The notes under the pieces are model-generated. The model had not been told where the DNA came from, searched no databases, and was given only the letters and a program-made list of their open reading frames with translations. The position numbers and the translations under genes are program-made. Below, in pieces: positions 62,101 to 63,652 of a DNA stretch of 64,000 nt (position 1 is the stretch's first letter; the number at the start of each line of letters is the position of its first letter). Source of the DNA: Bedellia somnulentella (Eukaryota > Arthropoda > Insecta > Lepidoptera > Bedelliidae); contig OY755198.1 in the NCBI GenBank assembly GCA_963576735.1, positions 5,828,001 to 5,892,000 on the forward strand, written 5' to 3'.

Positions 62101-63652
62101 GCGTGAACGTTTATGTTATGTTATGTTTATGAAAAAATTACGTGCCCTTTACTGTACTCTTTTATTGTATTTTTTATACAATTTATTTGTATTCCTAAAT
62201 GTTAACGTTAAGAATCAGTGGTTTTTATTATGAACTACTAGACCACGGGTACGGGTTCACAAATGGTTTTAATATTTTCTAATTGCCGTGTAGTGCCGGC
62301 TTAGAATGTCGCTACCCCTTTCTACCCACGGGTTACGTAAGTAATTATTTTACCGCCTTTTCCCCACTCAACTTCCAAAAGTGGCTGAGGAATTTATAAT
62401 TCCTTGGCTCTATATGTATGTAGTATATGTATGTATTTTCTAAGTGGCCCATATCTGCCCATACTAACATATATTTCTGTCTCACTCGCACACAACAAAT
62501 ATTTGGATTTTGACATTTTTAAACGTATAGAACATAATTAATATTGGTGCTTTCTATGGATTCGTCCAATATCACCGTGTATTGTTTTGTGCGAGCGAGA
62601 TAGAAATAAATTTTAATAGAGGTTAGAAGAGATAAGTATGCCACTTATCGTTCCCAATGTGTAAAGTAGAACCTCTGAAATTAGTCCATTAGTTACAGAA
62701 TGAAGTACTAAACCCTAATTAAAACATAAAAAAGAAACTACCTATTTAAAAAAAAATAGAGATACTGACTTTTCTGTGCAAAGAAGATTTCTTTTCACTT
62801 TTCTCCTTCTTAGATCTCTTCTTTTCTTCTCTCCTGTCTTCTTTGTCACTATTCTCGACTAAATGTTCTGTTTCTGCATTCCCACCATTATCATTGTCAC
62901 TTTCTTCTTTGAACAGCGGATCACAGAAGATGTCGCTGGTATCTTCTAGATCTGGTATGTCAGGTAAAGGTGATTCCGGAACTGAAAAAGTGGGAAATTG
63001 GAAACTTATTTATTTTAATTGGGGCATCTGCATAAGTCAAATAATGCAAAAATTTGTAAATAGAAAGAAGAGTGGCTATTTGCGTCTACAACATTTTTAA
63101 TAATGTCATTATAACTGTAAATTAATAAGTAGTACAAGGTTCATTCTCTAATTAATTTATAAGCTTTATGGTGAGAGTGTAATTCACTGTAGACAAAATT
63201 AATTTAAATAAATTTATTCTATTTTATTATTCATGTACGATTATAGTTAAAATTATGTCAATATAATTTGTTGTTCATTTATGTTTTGTAATTGTGAAAG
63301 TGTAATATTCCACAAATCAACATCTACTATGCGCCAATTTTGCGTGTATTATGTCATCTATTTATTAGTTTGTACTTTGTGCAAAAAATGCTACAAAAAG
63401 TAACATTGATTTTAACATAAACATAACACTTAAAACTTTTACATACATACCAAGATCATTAATATTAGCAACAATATCTTCCTCAATATTCTCATCAAGC
63501 TTGAACGGTAACATTTCAATTTCAATCTTTACTTGTGGGGATATCTCCACCACATCTACACCATCAATGTAAGAGGTAGTTTCTGGTGGTTTAATTGTGA
63601 GCTTTTCCTTGGCATGCTTACTTAGGTCTTGGGGGGAATCTAGGAAAGTGTG
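31979..63652 (-). CDS. C2H2 zinc-finger gene, 13 exons, 5' end outside
   Basis: Rebuilt on the minus strand from thirteen exons (63451-63652, 62770-62981, 61548-61682, 59769-59906, 58326-58528, 57635-57745, 55842-55940, 53747-53885, 52443-52516, 44577-44691, 42057-42197, 38679-38873, 31979-32119). Splice phases agree at every join, giving 1905 coding bases and 634 residues before TGA. About fourteen C2H2-type fingers fill the C-terminal two thirds. At least six are split by introns exactly where the exons must join (for example CSICQK/AFKSALNMNIHISNIH). The N-terminal part is acidic, then Lys/Arg-rich. A nuclear, DNA-binding regulator is expected from the family. A ZAD or other N-terminal domain would lie beyond 64000. 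Introns hold a gypsy, a LINE and many SINEs. No orthologue name can be given. Confidence 0.88.
32243..32865. repeat. FB-t head-to-head pair
   Basis: Antisense unit (tRNA-like 32291-32363, B box complement AATCGAACC) and sense unit (32697-32770, A box TACCTCAGTTGGCAGAG, B box GGTTCGATCC). The outer parts include CCACATGAGGTTTTCATGAA. Intervening sequence includes GATAGAATGCAAATGTTG-type leader in both orientations. Confidence 0.75.
32883..33105 (+). repeat. Dispersed repeat with GTCTGTCGGGTCAG motif
   Basis: Copy of the 12104-12435 family: GGATGTTTGTGTGTTTGAGG, AATATTCACGCCTGATTGAA, ACGAAGTCTGTCGGGTCAGC. Confidence 0.65.
33165..33320 (+). repeat. Degenerate SINE-A
   Basis: Landmarks GATTAGAATAGCACTA, GGTGTCGTAAGC, ACTTCCAAAAGTGGCTGAAG and TTTATAGCCGTAG remain. 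Confidence 0.6.
33532..33616 (-). pseudogene. Duplicate of zinc-finger exon 12, copy E
   Basis: Matches the 3' half of exon 12 (YPCPICGRSFNSPSNRDRHR with donor), but a 4-bp deletion before the CPIC block breaks the frame and the 5' half is absent. Confidence 0.75.
33807..33930 (-). pseudogene. Duplicate of zinc-finger exon 12, copy F
   Basis: Open from RMFMTQRHLKQHVYRHSGK through CPICERSFNSPSNRDRHRS to donor GTAAGT. An alternative acceptor (AATTCTAG) precedes it, leaving one base before the first full codon. That phase does not match exon 11 (phase 0), so it cannot simply replace exon 12. Confidence 0.7.
34124..34250 (-). pseudogene. Duplicate of zinc-finger exon 12, copy G
   Basis: Matches the exon 12 3' half, but a 1-bp deletion in the CPIC codons shifts frame and removes the first Cys. 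The gypsy element inserts right after it at 34260. Confidence 0.72.
34260..34822 (-). repeat. Gypsy LTR (3' LTR of the minus-strand element)
   Basis: 563 bp, TG...CA bounded. It contains a 71-bp segment between two copies of ACTAGTAACGCCATCT that the other LTR lacks. Confidence 0.92.
34823..34836 (-). other. Gypsy polypurine tract
   Basis: On the minus strand GTAAGGAGGGGGTAA lies directly before the 3' LTR, the usual plus-strand priming site. Confidence 0.7.
34839..37613 (-). CDS. Gypsy pol: reverse transcriptase, RNase H, integrase
   Basis: 924-aa frame; the first codon shown is TTG and the frame is open further upstream into the LTR, so the true start is unknown. Domains: RT (about 60-240) with LDCKSGYWQVEIHP, FGLCNAPATFERLM and catalytic YLDD at about 193-196; RNase H (about 330-460) with DSDAS and TDHAALKW; integrase (about 585-900) with HHCC zinc finger (GGHLGVNRTLQK...CRKC) and DDE residues in VDVAGP, HSDQGRNF and DGMVERFNQTL. 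No protease or gag precedes it. It is intact and lies between nearly identical LTRs. Envelope is absent. It would need gag in trans to move. Confidence 0.93.
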   Translation of the reverse strand: MERIKVKQLLVKYADIFSNAEEDLGRTSLVQHRIDTGDERPIRQRARRIPIAKEKEVEELLEDMKKKKVISPSSSPWCSPVVLVKKKNGSTRFCVDYRQLNNVTKKDSYPLPRIDDTLDTLSGMKWFSTLDCKSGYWQVEIHPTDKEKTAFSTGKGLWQFNVMPFGLCNAPATFERLMECALAGLVGEACLVYLDDVVIIGKSFQDHLKNLEQVFQKIRGANLKLNPKKCRLFRTSVNYLGHVISREGIQTDPEKVEAVQKWPTPKDKTDVRAFLGLCSYYRRFVKGFSEIAKPLHRLTEDKKTFSWDDECELSFNELKKRLCETPILGYPQPEGQYIVDSDASNMAIGGVLSQIQGDKEVVIGYFSKSLSKAERNYCVTRKELLAVVKTLQHFYKYLIGRPFKLRTDHAALKWLLQFKNPEGQVARWIEQLQEYDFSIEHRSGKSHGNADALSRRPCPEDCKHCRKQESKEEVVKVTRICPLDGWETEAMQKAQEEDENLRPIMKWKKEKHDQPAWSEVASTGVSTKAYWAQWNSLVLINGLLYRRWEKPNGKEEHLQLVVPRAKVKDVLRETHDDVSGGHLGVNRTLQKVRAKFYWLHCRDDVQDWCRKCTTCAAVKGPQTRSRGGLRLYNVGAPWERIAVDVAGPFPQSESGNKYFMVVMDYFTKWPEVFAIPNQEAITVATKLVEEVICRFGVPLEIHSDQGRNFESQVFQEVCKLLGMHKTRTTPYHPQSDGMVERFNQTLERQLAKMVEKHQKDWDKHIPLFLLSYRSAVHESTKETPAFVNFGRELRLPVDLLTGGSPDEPQSVTEYVSDLRERMQDVHSLVRENGLHASEKMKTRYDRKANTPRFEEGMLVWLHNPTRQKGKSSKLQNRWEGPYKVVTRINDVTYRIQRQPRGASKIVHIDRLAKYHGSNNTRDEY
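37632..37652 (-). other. Gypsy primer-binding-site candidate
   Basis: On the minus strand, just after the 5' LTR, TTGGTGTCAGAAGTGGGATC begins with TGG as expected for complementarity to a tRNA 3' CCA. The tRNA identity is not assigned. Confidence 0.65.
37653..38144 (-). repeat. Gypsy LTR (5' LTR of the minus-strand element)
   Basis: 492 bp, near identical to the other LTR except for the 71-bp indel and about two substitutions. Confidence 0.92.
38360..38483 (-). pseudogene. Duplicate of zinc-finger exon 12, copy H
   Basis: Open from RMFMTQRHLKQHVYKHSEK through CPICGRSFNSPSNRDRHR to a donor. Same alternative acceptor and phase problem as copy F, whose flanks it shares (TGATGCTTCCATACGAGTCA). 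Confidence 0.7.
38679..38873 (-). CDS. Zinc-finger gene exon 12
   Basis: Acceptor TTTACAG, then CKAVLEDHKHAHSG, FACETCGRMFMTQRHLKQHA, YPCPICGRSFNSPSNRDRHR-S and donor GTGAGT. 195 bp, phase 0 at both ends. It completes the exon 11 finger (CDICGRSFT/CKAVLEDHKHAH), carries one full finger and starts the finger completed in exon 13. It is the only full-length member of the five-copy array. Confidence 0.88.
38874..39408. other. Intron sequence, unassigned
   Basis: AT-rich intron of the zinc-finger gene. The plus-strand open frame at 38822-39169 lacks family features. Confidence 0.35.
39418..39926. mobile_element. MITE (509 bp) with 8-bp TSD
   Basis: Inverted ends CTTAGATAAAAATAAAAGAA (left) with complement at right, then GATGCGGC. 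ATTTCTAC flanks both sides (39410-39417 and 39927-39934). An 8-bp duplication would fit hAT- or P-like families (inference). Confidence 0.78.
39935..40783. other. Intron sequence, unassigned
   Basis: No exon. About 40078-40200 has loosely inverted GGCGGAATTTGATAAACCAG and TTTGATTTCGCCAG, possibly an old element. Confidence 0.35.
40784..41027 (+). repeat. SINE-A copy with 13-bp TSD
   Basis: TTTGACCTAAAAT flanks both ends (40771-40783 and 41028-41040). Four extra bases precede the GCCGTGTAG head. Confidence 0.88.
41163..41226 (-). pseudogene. Exon 12 5' fragment in a small foldback
   Basis: 41181-41218 matches the exon 12 start with acceptor (CACAG, then CK.V..DHKHAQS), then homology ends. 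TGCAGTGTGTAAAGGAGTA at the left is nearly the inverted copy of the acceptor/exon start at the right. Confidence 0.55.
41227..41756. other. Intron sequence, unassigned
   Basis: No exon or repeat landmark beyond AT-rich sequence. Confidence 0.3.
41757..42008 (+). repeat. SINE-A copy
   Basis: Full-length copy GCTATGTAATGTCGGC...GAGTATATGTATGTATGTATG. It lies 48 bp from the donor of zinc-finger exon 11. Confidence 0.85.
42057..42197 (-). CDS. Zinc-finger gene exon 11
   Basis: Acceptor TTTGCAG, then AFKSALNMNIHISNIHDK, KKYSYPFNTKNLCDICGRSF-T and donor GTATGC. 141 bp, phase 0 at both ends. It supplies the His pair of the exon 10 finger and the Cys pair of the finger completed in exon 12. Confidence 0.88.
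42275..42520 (+). repeat. SINE-A copy with 12-bp TSD
   Basis: TATTACATAAAT flanks both ends (42263-42274 and 42521-42532). The head starts exactly at GCCGTGTAG, so this copy defines the element's 5' end. Confidence 0.9.
42541..43113 (-). repeat. tRNA-headed SINE-D, split by SINE-B
   Basis: Antisense copy of the repeat at 49826-50062: ACGGACATATTATAAACAGA at the left, AATCATTTATGCTCATCACA and B box complement GGGGATCGAACCCGCAACC at the right. SINE-B (42640-42999) is nested inside. Confidence 0.75.
42640..42999 (-). repeat. SINE-B copy with TSD
   Basis: Full-length antisense copy from CATAACATAAACGTTCACGC to GGGCTATCACGGTTGC. ATAAAATACA-type sequence flanks both sides. Confidence 0.85.
43170..43325 (-). 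repeat. Degenerate SINE-A
   Basis: Landmarks CCACTTTTGGATGAAAGTTG, GAAAAGATGGCAAAATAAAG and CCACATCGCCCAACAATCAC remain. Confidence 0.6.
43327..43625. repeat. FB-t head-to-head pair
   Basis: A partial antisense unit (about 43355-43390) is followed by a complete sense tRNA-like unit (43490-43560, GGTAGCTCAATTGGCAGAGC and GGTTCGATTCC). Outer sequence is CCACATGAGGTTTTCATGAA on the right and AATAAATAAAGGAAAGAAA on the left. Confidence 0.75.
43948..44190 (+). repeat. SINE-A copy
   Basis: Near full-length copy GCTGTGTAGTGTCGGC...GAGTATATGTATGTATGTATG. Confidence 0.85.
44285..44432. repeat. FB-t foldback, partial tRNA unit
   Basis: ACTAATAAATAAGGAA (left) is inverted against TTCCTTATTTATTAGTAATA (right), enclosing part of the antisense tRNA-like unit. 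Confidence 0.7.
44577..44691 (-). CDS. Zinc-finger gene exon 10
   Basis: Acceptor TGTTGTAG, one base completing a Cys codon, then EFQCDYCGKKYRGKTNLID, HIDWVHLMKIKYQCSICQK and donor GTAACT. One complete finger (CX2CX12HX4H) and the Cys pair of the next. Among four copies of this exon (44.6-50.3 kb), only this one is full length. Confidence 0.88.
44799..44963. mobile_element. MITE (~165 bp), GC-rich
   Basis: Inverted ends AGCGCAATACAYA...GCCCGCC at both sides, interior rich in GCCGAC. It separates exon 10 copies A and B. Confidence 0.7.
45059..45098 (-). pseudogene. Duplicate of exon 10, copy B
   Basis: Acceptor plus EFQCDYCGKTNLID: the KKYRG codons are deleted (12 bp) and the exon ends early. 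Confidence 0.75.
45238..45400 (+). mobile_element. LINE 3' end fragment (SINE-A partner type)
   Basis: Near copy of the 3' end of the 17801-18335 LINE: AAAAGAGCATGTATGAAAAG, GATGTAAACGAAGC and TACCCCAATGGGAACTAATG, then GCGTGAGTATATGTATG. Confidence 0.75.
45526..45602 (-). pseudogene. Duplicate of exon 10, copy C
   Basis: Identical protein start EFQCDYCGKKYRGKTNLIDH through WVHL, then noncoding sequence with a stop. The 3' third and donor are lost. Confidence 0.78.
45784..46455 (+). CDS. LINE ORF1 (gag-like), N-terminally truncated
   Basis: 223 aa from the first in-frame ATG. The frame stays open for 15 more codons upstream to the insertion junction (ETKSLVQKIICPEE), showing that the 5' part was lost at integration. 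Three CCHC-type knuckles occur near the C-terminus: CFKCQQYGHSAKFC, CGHCGETGHSIKEC and CATCKRFKKTSNHPTGDPEC. These are RNA-binding chaperone modules of insect LINE gag proteins. ORF2 starts about 110 bp downstream. Confidence 0.85.
   Translation: MKLQVRGLRKTKNGGVIISTESQQDIEKIKSSNKLCSNDLTLEESNQRRPRIVVVGVPTNLSEKEVFQCMYEQNLADKYPDSTFDKFLSSIKLSHKGGKKQGKYCHYIIEVPAGIRKCLMNQKRIFINWTSCKIRDFTLVTRCFKCQQYGHSAKFCREADQVCGHCGETGHSIKECIKKSQEPTCATCKRFKKTSNHPTGDPECPARKNAELRYINSINYEGA
46566..49496 (+). CDS. LINE ORF2: endonuclease and reverse transcriptase
   Basis: Intact 976 aa. N-terminal APE-type endonuclease (about 35-250): LTQNIRSIHKN, ILTECWLQN, VLTGDLNIDI, SCLDHVMI and ITDHRAVLL. RT (about 480-760): NYRPISLLPTFSKILEKIM, FGFRKKLSTDDAV, GIFLDLKKAFDT, GVPQGSILGPSLFLIYINEL and catalytic YADD (SYADDTALLF). 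The C-terminal thumb and tail end with the stop at 49494-49496. No inactivating change was seen, so it could still be active in trans. The length is normal for jockey/CR1-like ORF2. Confidence 0.92.
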   Translation: MTHQIIYDLDNIKFGESHSCDVELCSQLICNEKGTLKILTQNIRSIHKNFDDFLILLTRFNVPFDIIILTECWLQNRAHSLPTLTGYKLHSSTKLHNQNDGIIIYVRDTLNFTIEEICVNESNCLGLISKDLVILSFYRSPSFRKLDNFLQSLNSILHAFASTKNIVLTGDLNIDIITENNDSSIQEYLNICAFHGISPAHTFPTHNSGSCLDHVMIKTNYLTHTFVTNSTITDHRAVLLTLNLKLTHNKCRRSYSSVNMQNVRRDLIQIEFSTVCNNTDVNFSMNYVTNCVQNAIAKNTSTFRQSRKYQIIKPWITPGLIRCIKHRDKLHKRYMLEPTNNTITLIYKRYRNFCNKILKNVKCEYEKKELQSAGSNNKLIWNFIKQKTCTTKHNDIPNELFKLRSTPTQSAEFINNFFINIGKNLSEQANFEKYYQANSKHPSRLKSFVMIDTDVSEVEGIINNLKSNSAPGWDNISCKVLKFCKDILAPPLTLIFQNCLSQGIFPESLKKAVVIPIYKSGDKNQPNNYRPISLLPTFSKILEKIMNSRLIKYLDEISFLSSCQFGFRKKLSTDDAVHCLTNEIVQNLDKGMHVIGIFLDLKKAFDTISIPILLRKLENIGIRDTQLKLFESYLSNRLQCLKIGDNYSTFSKNHPYGVPQGSILGPSLFLIYINELCNLQLNNGTIVSYADDTALLFYAKTIDEAYKFAQFGFSIVNDWLFNNFLSLNTDKTMYMIFARNTSTPLLANTPLYAHHRTCTDSAPCPCSTISKAINIKYLGITLDVTLTFKVHINALCNRIRKLIVIFKKLRHICDYALIKQIYQALGQSLLTYCIKSWGGAGITTMLKLERAQRALLKVATARPFYFPTTELYKQCKVLTVRQLFILFTVLKQHTSLHFNPDTLNRRRKDIVCLNTYSAKFSITNRFFIFLGPYLYNKINRLLVLYNLNNFECKKKLQSWLLNLTYTESEELLNIIS
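49826..50062 (-). repeat. tRNA-headed SINE-D copy
   Basis: Antisense tRNA-like head (complement reads GGCCGAGTGGGTAGG as A box and GGTTCGATCCCC as B box) with body AATCATTTATGCTCATCACA and end ACGGACATATTATACACAGA. Shared with 42541-43113, so it is a SINE, not a tRNA gene. Confidence 0.78.
50257..50312 (-). pseudogene. Duplicate of exon 10, copy D
   Basis: Acceptor TTCTAG, then EFQCEYCGKKYRGEINL; more diverged and truncated. It is separated from the other copies by the LINE. Confidence 0.72.
50313..50987. other. Intron sequence, unassigned
   Basis: No exon. About 50850-50930 resembles the flank of exon 10 (GTCTGTCTGTATATCAC, TTATTTCCGAAACTATT), so the duplicated segment extends into it. Confidence 0.4.
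50991..51376. mobile_element. Foldback MITE with ~70-bp TIRs
   Basis: GTGTCCAGTAAATAAACGTC and about 50 further bases are inverted at both ends (50991-51060 and 51305-51376). A second inner pair around AAATAAGCCAGGTTTAAG lies inside. No coding region. Confidence 0.78.
51480..51950. repeat. FB-t palindrome with poly(A) junction
   Basis: An antisense unit (tRNA-like about 51553-51625) and its leader are followed by a repeat of GACATGAATTCCTCATGTGG, an A/G run (51857-51893), and then a sense partial unit with GGTTCGAACC. Both arms share the AAGATGTTATTAAAGGAAAG variant not seen in other FB-t copies. Confidence 0.72.
52040..52400 (+). repeat. SINE-B copy
   Basis: Head ATGATAGTCCAGTGGGTAGA, B box GTTCCAATCCTGGGTC, end CCCTTTGGGGATAAACGGCG then TGAATGTTTATG. 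Confidence 0.82.
52443..52516 (-). CDS. Zinc-finger gene exon 9
   Basis: Acceptor TTTTTCAG, then VFTNMASHKFHIKHDH, GSPDGKPY and donor GTAACA after two bases of a codon. It supplies the His pair of the exon 8 finger; the split codon joins exon 10 as Cys. Confidence 0.85.
52555..52804 (+). repeat. SINE-A copy
   Basis: Full-length copy within 40 bp of the exon 9 acceptor (intron side): GCTGTGTAGTGTCGGC...GAGTATATGTATGTATGTATG. Confidence 0.85.
52880..52965 (+). mobile_element. LINE 3' end fragment (SINE-A partner type)
   Basis: GAGGTTGGTCAGGATCGTAC, TACCCTAATAGGAACTAATA, then GCGTAAGTAAATTTATG: a diverged end of the 17801-18335 LINE family. Confidence 0.6.
52966..53442. other. Intron sequence, unassigned
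   Basis: No exon or landmark; a GC-richer patch near 53200-53230. Confidence 0.3.
53443..53700 (+). repeat. Degenerate SINE-A with head duplication
   Basis: GCTGTGTAGTGTCTTCG head; the ATAGCACTACCCTATTTCTT block appears twice, then GCGATGCGGTTGGAGACCCC. Confidence 0.65.
53747..53885 (-). CDS. Zinc-finger gene exon 8
   Basis: Acceptor TTCTAG, then KVHENLLHPCPLCGKLF, RWRTSVDRHLQTHADK, GKTYVCQHCHK and donor GTGGGT. KVH completes the exon 7 finger, one complete finger follows, and the last Cys pair is completed in exon 9. Confidence 0.88.
53905..54065. repeat. FB-t foldback, tRNA unit mostly lost
   Basis: TTACTAATAATTAAAGAATA and further bases at the left are exactly inverted at the right (TATTCTTTAATTATTAGTAA). 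The loop keeps only CCGCCTGTGTCGAAA. Both arms share the AATTAAAG variant. Confidence 0.75.
54102..54258 (+). repeat. 5'-truncated SINE-A
   Basis: Starts ATTTTTGGGCGATGCTGTTG directly after TTATGTTATGTTATG and ends GAGTGAGTATATGTATG. Confidence 0.78.
54405..54598 (-). repeat. SINE-A with internal deletion and 12-bp TSD
   Basis: TTACTAAATGTA flanks it (left about 54393-54404, right after about 12 extra bases). GATGGGTCACCGGAAGAAAT marks the internal deletion. Confidence 0.8.
54755..54850 (-). repeat. SINE-B internal fragment
   Basis: CTGGTGTTCAAAGTTCC, TACGTTTTGCTTGGACAGTG and GGCAGGTCTATCGC are SINE-B body motifs. Confidence 0.65.
54877..54924. repeat. Left copy of a 48-bp direct repeat flanking SINE-A
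   Basis: Repeated at 55169-55216 with about three or four differences (starts AAGAATAAAACGGCATT, ends TGAAGCT). Confidence 0.8.
54925..55168 (+). repeat. SINE-A copy with 48-bp flanking repeat
   Basis: Nearly full length (head GTGTGTCGGC), tail GAGTATATGTATGTATGTATG. Immediately flanked by the 48-bp repeat copies. Confidence 0.88.
55169..55216. repeat. Right copy of the 48-bp direct repeat
   Basis: See 54877-54924; it directly abuts the SINE-A tail. Confidence 0.8.
55217..55308 (+). mobile_element. LINE 3' end fragment (SINE-A partner type)
   Basis: AGCCAGGATCGTACAAAGTG, GATCGATAGTTTCTGCCTAC, then CCAAATGGGAATTATTAACG and TGAGTAAATTTATATATG. Confidence 0.65.
55312..55835 (-). repeat. Dispersed repeat split by SINE-A
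   Basis: Antisense copy of the 12104-12435 family (CTGATCCGACAGACTTCGTA at the left, GAGGAGCCTTTTTATCTC AAACAC at the right). SINE-A (55437-55701) interrupts it. The right end lies within 10 bp of the exon 7 donor. Confidence 0.65.
55437..55701 (-). repeat. SINE-A copy with 11-bp TSD
   Basis: CGGAAAAGTGT flanks both ends (55426-55436 and 55702-55712). The head side shows a doubled CACTACACAGC. Confidence 0.88.
55842..55940 (-). CDS. Zinc-finger gene exon 7
   Basis: Acceptor GTTGCAG, then GLAMKGKPKKKLNLKCEHC, ERLFDTKDSLRVH and donor GTAAGT. The finger is completed by exon 8 (H-S/KV-H). Basic linker before it. Confidence 0.87.
55998..56338 (+). repeat. SINE-B copy
   Basis: Clean head GCGATAGCTCAATGGGTAGA with B box GTTCAAATCCCGGGTC and end CCCCTTCGGGGATATTCGGC then GTGAACGTTTATGTTATG. 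GAGGTTAT lies near both ends. Confidence 0.87.
56350..56545 (-). repeat. Degenerate SINE-A
   Basis: Landmarks AAATGCCTCAGCCAATTTTA, GGGAAAAGATTGAATAATAA and CCCTTAGTCGCCTCATAC. Confidence 0.6.
56655..56770. repeat. FB-t fragment
   Basis: ACTAATAAATAAAGAATAAA, TTTCGACACAGGCGGGAAG TCG, then CCCACATGAGGTTTTCATGA; the tRNA-like unit is almost wholly deleted. Confidence 0.68.
56891..57135 (-). repeat. SINE-A copy, rearranged head
   Basis: Tail side is normal. The head side has an inverted scrap (CTTACGTGGGTGTACG) instead of the usual CGTACACCCACCGG. Confidence 0.75.
57185..57312 (+). repeat. LINE 3' UTR fragment
   Basis: AGGTTGTCTGAAAGAGATTG, AATAAGACCGCCAATTGTAC and CAATAAAGAGTTTTCTATTC. It resembles 30-115 and 57895-58020. 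Confidence 0.55.
57320..57549 (+). repeat. 5'-truncated SINE-A
   Basis: Starts AAATAGCACTACCCCG and ends GAGTATATGTATGTATGTAT, about 85 bp from exon 6. Confidence 0.82.
57635..57745 (-). CDS. Zinc-finger gene exon 6
   Basis: Acceptor TTCCCAG, then CTKKMAYHKLYCNK, RPQCDCCGKSFFNKNNLIQH and donor GTGAGT. It completes a C2HC-type finger started in exon 5 (HKLYC). The next finger keeps CX2CX12H, but no second His is in the usual place after joining exon 7. Confidence 0.86.
57895..58020 (+). repeat. LINE 3' UTR fragment
   Basis: GGGTTGTCTGGAAGAGATCG, AAGACCGCCAGTTGTACTT and GTGCAATAAAGAGTTTTT; matches 57185-57312. Confidence 0.55.
58326..58528 (-). CDS. Zinc-finger gene exon 5
   Basis: Acceptor TTTAACAG, then KSTKESMCDVCHTEFQSK, TSIPAHRTLHLEAYRCRLC, PLVTTMKSIMLAHVPIH, NMMYACNKCSAEF and donor GTATGG. 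Two complete fingers and the Cys pair of a third. Phase 0 to two bases. Confidence 0.9.
58748..59295 (+). repeat. Old SINE-A interrupted by a MITE
   Basis: 58748-58781 keeps ACCATCTTTTTCC and CAACAAACTTCCAAAA. 59226-59295 keeps AAGAAATGGTCGATTCTGAG, TATTACCGTGAGTATA. The MITE lies between. Confidence 0.65.
58782..59223. mobile_element. MITE with TA target duplication
   Basis: 442 bp, inverted ends GGGAATATGCATA/TATGAATATTCCC, TA on both sides. Tc1/mariner-like target (inference). Confidence 0.68.
59301..59472 (+). repeat. 5'-truncated SINE-A with 12-bp TSD
   Basis: TATAAGTTAGGT flanks both ends (59289-59300 and 59473-59484). It sits in the tail of the older SINE-A, starting GTTAGTAAGAGGCG. 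Confidence 0.85.
59515..59750. repeat. Dispersed repeat with GC-rich end
   Basis: CTTTCCGCCCACGGCTTCGC then CCGCGTGGAATTC, later TGCAAAATTTCAAAGCAATC and GTAGTTACGGCGTGAAAGCG: a common insect repeat type. It ends next to exon 4. Confidence 0.55.
59769..59906 (-). CDS. Zinc-finger gene exon 4 (first finger)
   Basis: Acceptor GTTTCAG, then EQMWLVRRQDSLNETYLKL, RYKCDLCLTQFHSAKAKDF, HMSSKHPK and donor GTGAGG. One complete CX2CX12HX4H finger; phase 0 at both ends. Confidence 0.9.
59975..60225 (-). mobile_element. LINE 3' end fragment (SINE-A partner type)
   Basis: Antisense, longest extra copy of the 17801-18335 LINE end: TATTCTCACGCCGTTAGTTC, GGGGTAGGCAGAGACTATAA and ATCAATCTTTTCATACATGC. Confidence 0.78.
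60240..60540. repeat. FB-t head-to-head pair with shared variant
   Basis: Antisense unit (about 60312-60375) and sense unit (60443-60515). Both carry the otherwise rare TGTGGCG/CGCCACA end instead of TGTGTCG. Outer CTAATAAATAAAGGAAAG arms are inverted. Confidence 0.8.
60545..60965 (-). repeat. Old SINE-A hosting a younger SINE-A
   Basis: 60545-60619 keeps ATACCTCAGCTACTTTAGTA. 60875-60960 keeps ATGATGGGTTTCCAACCGCA and CCTGAGTCACATTTTACG. The younger copy lies between. Confidence 0.65.
60620..60859 (-). repeat. SINE-A copy with 15-bp TSD
   Basis: AATTGAGTCGGTAAC flanks both ends (60605-60619 and 60860-60874). Full length, antisense. Confidence 0.9.
60966..61251. other. Intron sequence with a short palindrome
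   Basis: About 61037-61105 is palindromic around TTAATTTATTAATTATTTAA (arms AATTCCGCTAA / TTAGCGGAATT). No exon. Confidence 0.5.
61252..61494 (-). repeat. SINE-A copy
   Basis: Full-length antisense copy, 53 bp from the exon 3 donor. Confidence 0.87.
61548..61682 (-). CDS. Zinc-finger gene exon 3 (basic region)
   Basis: Acceptor ATTTCAG, then LKEDRKSHRRRSKEGKRDK, ERKNARATAKLKMFPPD, TVDICIMTE and donor GTAATT. Very Lys/Arg-rich, possibly nuclear targeting (inference). Phase 0 at both ends. Confidence 0.82.
61766..62130 (+). repeat. SINE-B copy
   Basis: Full-length copy: ACCGTGATAGCCCAGTGGGT head, B box GTTCGAATCCTGGGTC, end CCTTCGGGGATATTCGGCGT then GAACGTTTATGTTATGTTATG. Confidence 0.88.
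62283..62433 (+). repeat. SINE-A with internal deletion and 10-bp TSD
   Basis: TATTTTCTAA flanks both ends (62273-62282 and 62434-62443). Middle deleted after GGGTTACGTAAG. Confidence 0.85.
62434..62769. other. Intron sequence, unassigned
   Basis: No exon. About 62490-62600 has loosely inverted CTGTCTCACTCGCACA and TGTGCGAGCGAGATAGA, possibly an old MITE. Confidence 0.4.
62770..62981 (-). CDS. Zinc-finger gene exon 2 (acidic then basic)
   Basis: Acceptor TTTTTCAG, then PESPLPDIPDLEDTSDIF, CDPLFKEESDNDNGG, EKKRSKKEKSEKKSSLHRK and donor GTCAGT. The charge switch suggests a disordered linker with a nuclear-localisation-like tail. Joins exon 1 with a split Val codon. Confidence 0.82.
62982..63450. 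other. Intron sequence, nothing recognised
   Basis: AT-rich intron 1 of the visible gene; no repeat landmark was found. Confidence 0.35.
63451..63652 (-). CDS. Zinc-finger gene exon 1 in window
   Basis: Acceptor CTCTTACAG, then HTFLDSPQDLSKHAKEKLTI, KPPETTSYIDGVDVVEISP, QVKIEIEMLPFKLDENIEED and INDL, donor GTATGT. Acidic, no finger. It begins with an acceptor, so the start codon lies upstream of 63652, probably outside the window. A preceding ZAD-like domain is possible but unseen. Confidence 0.82.
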
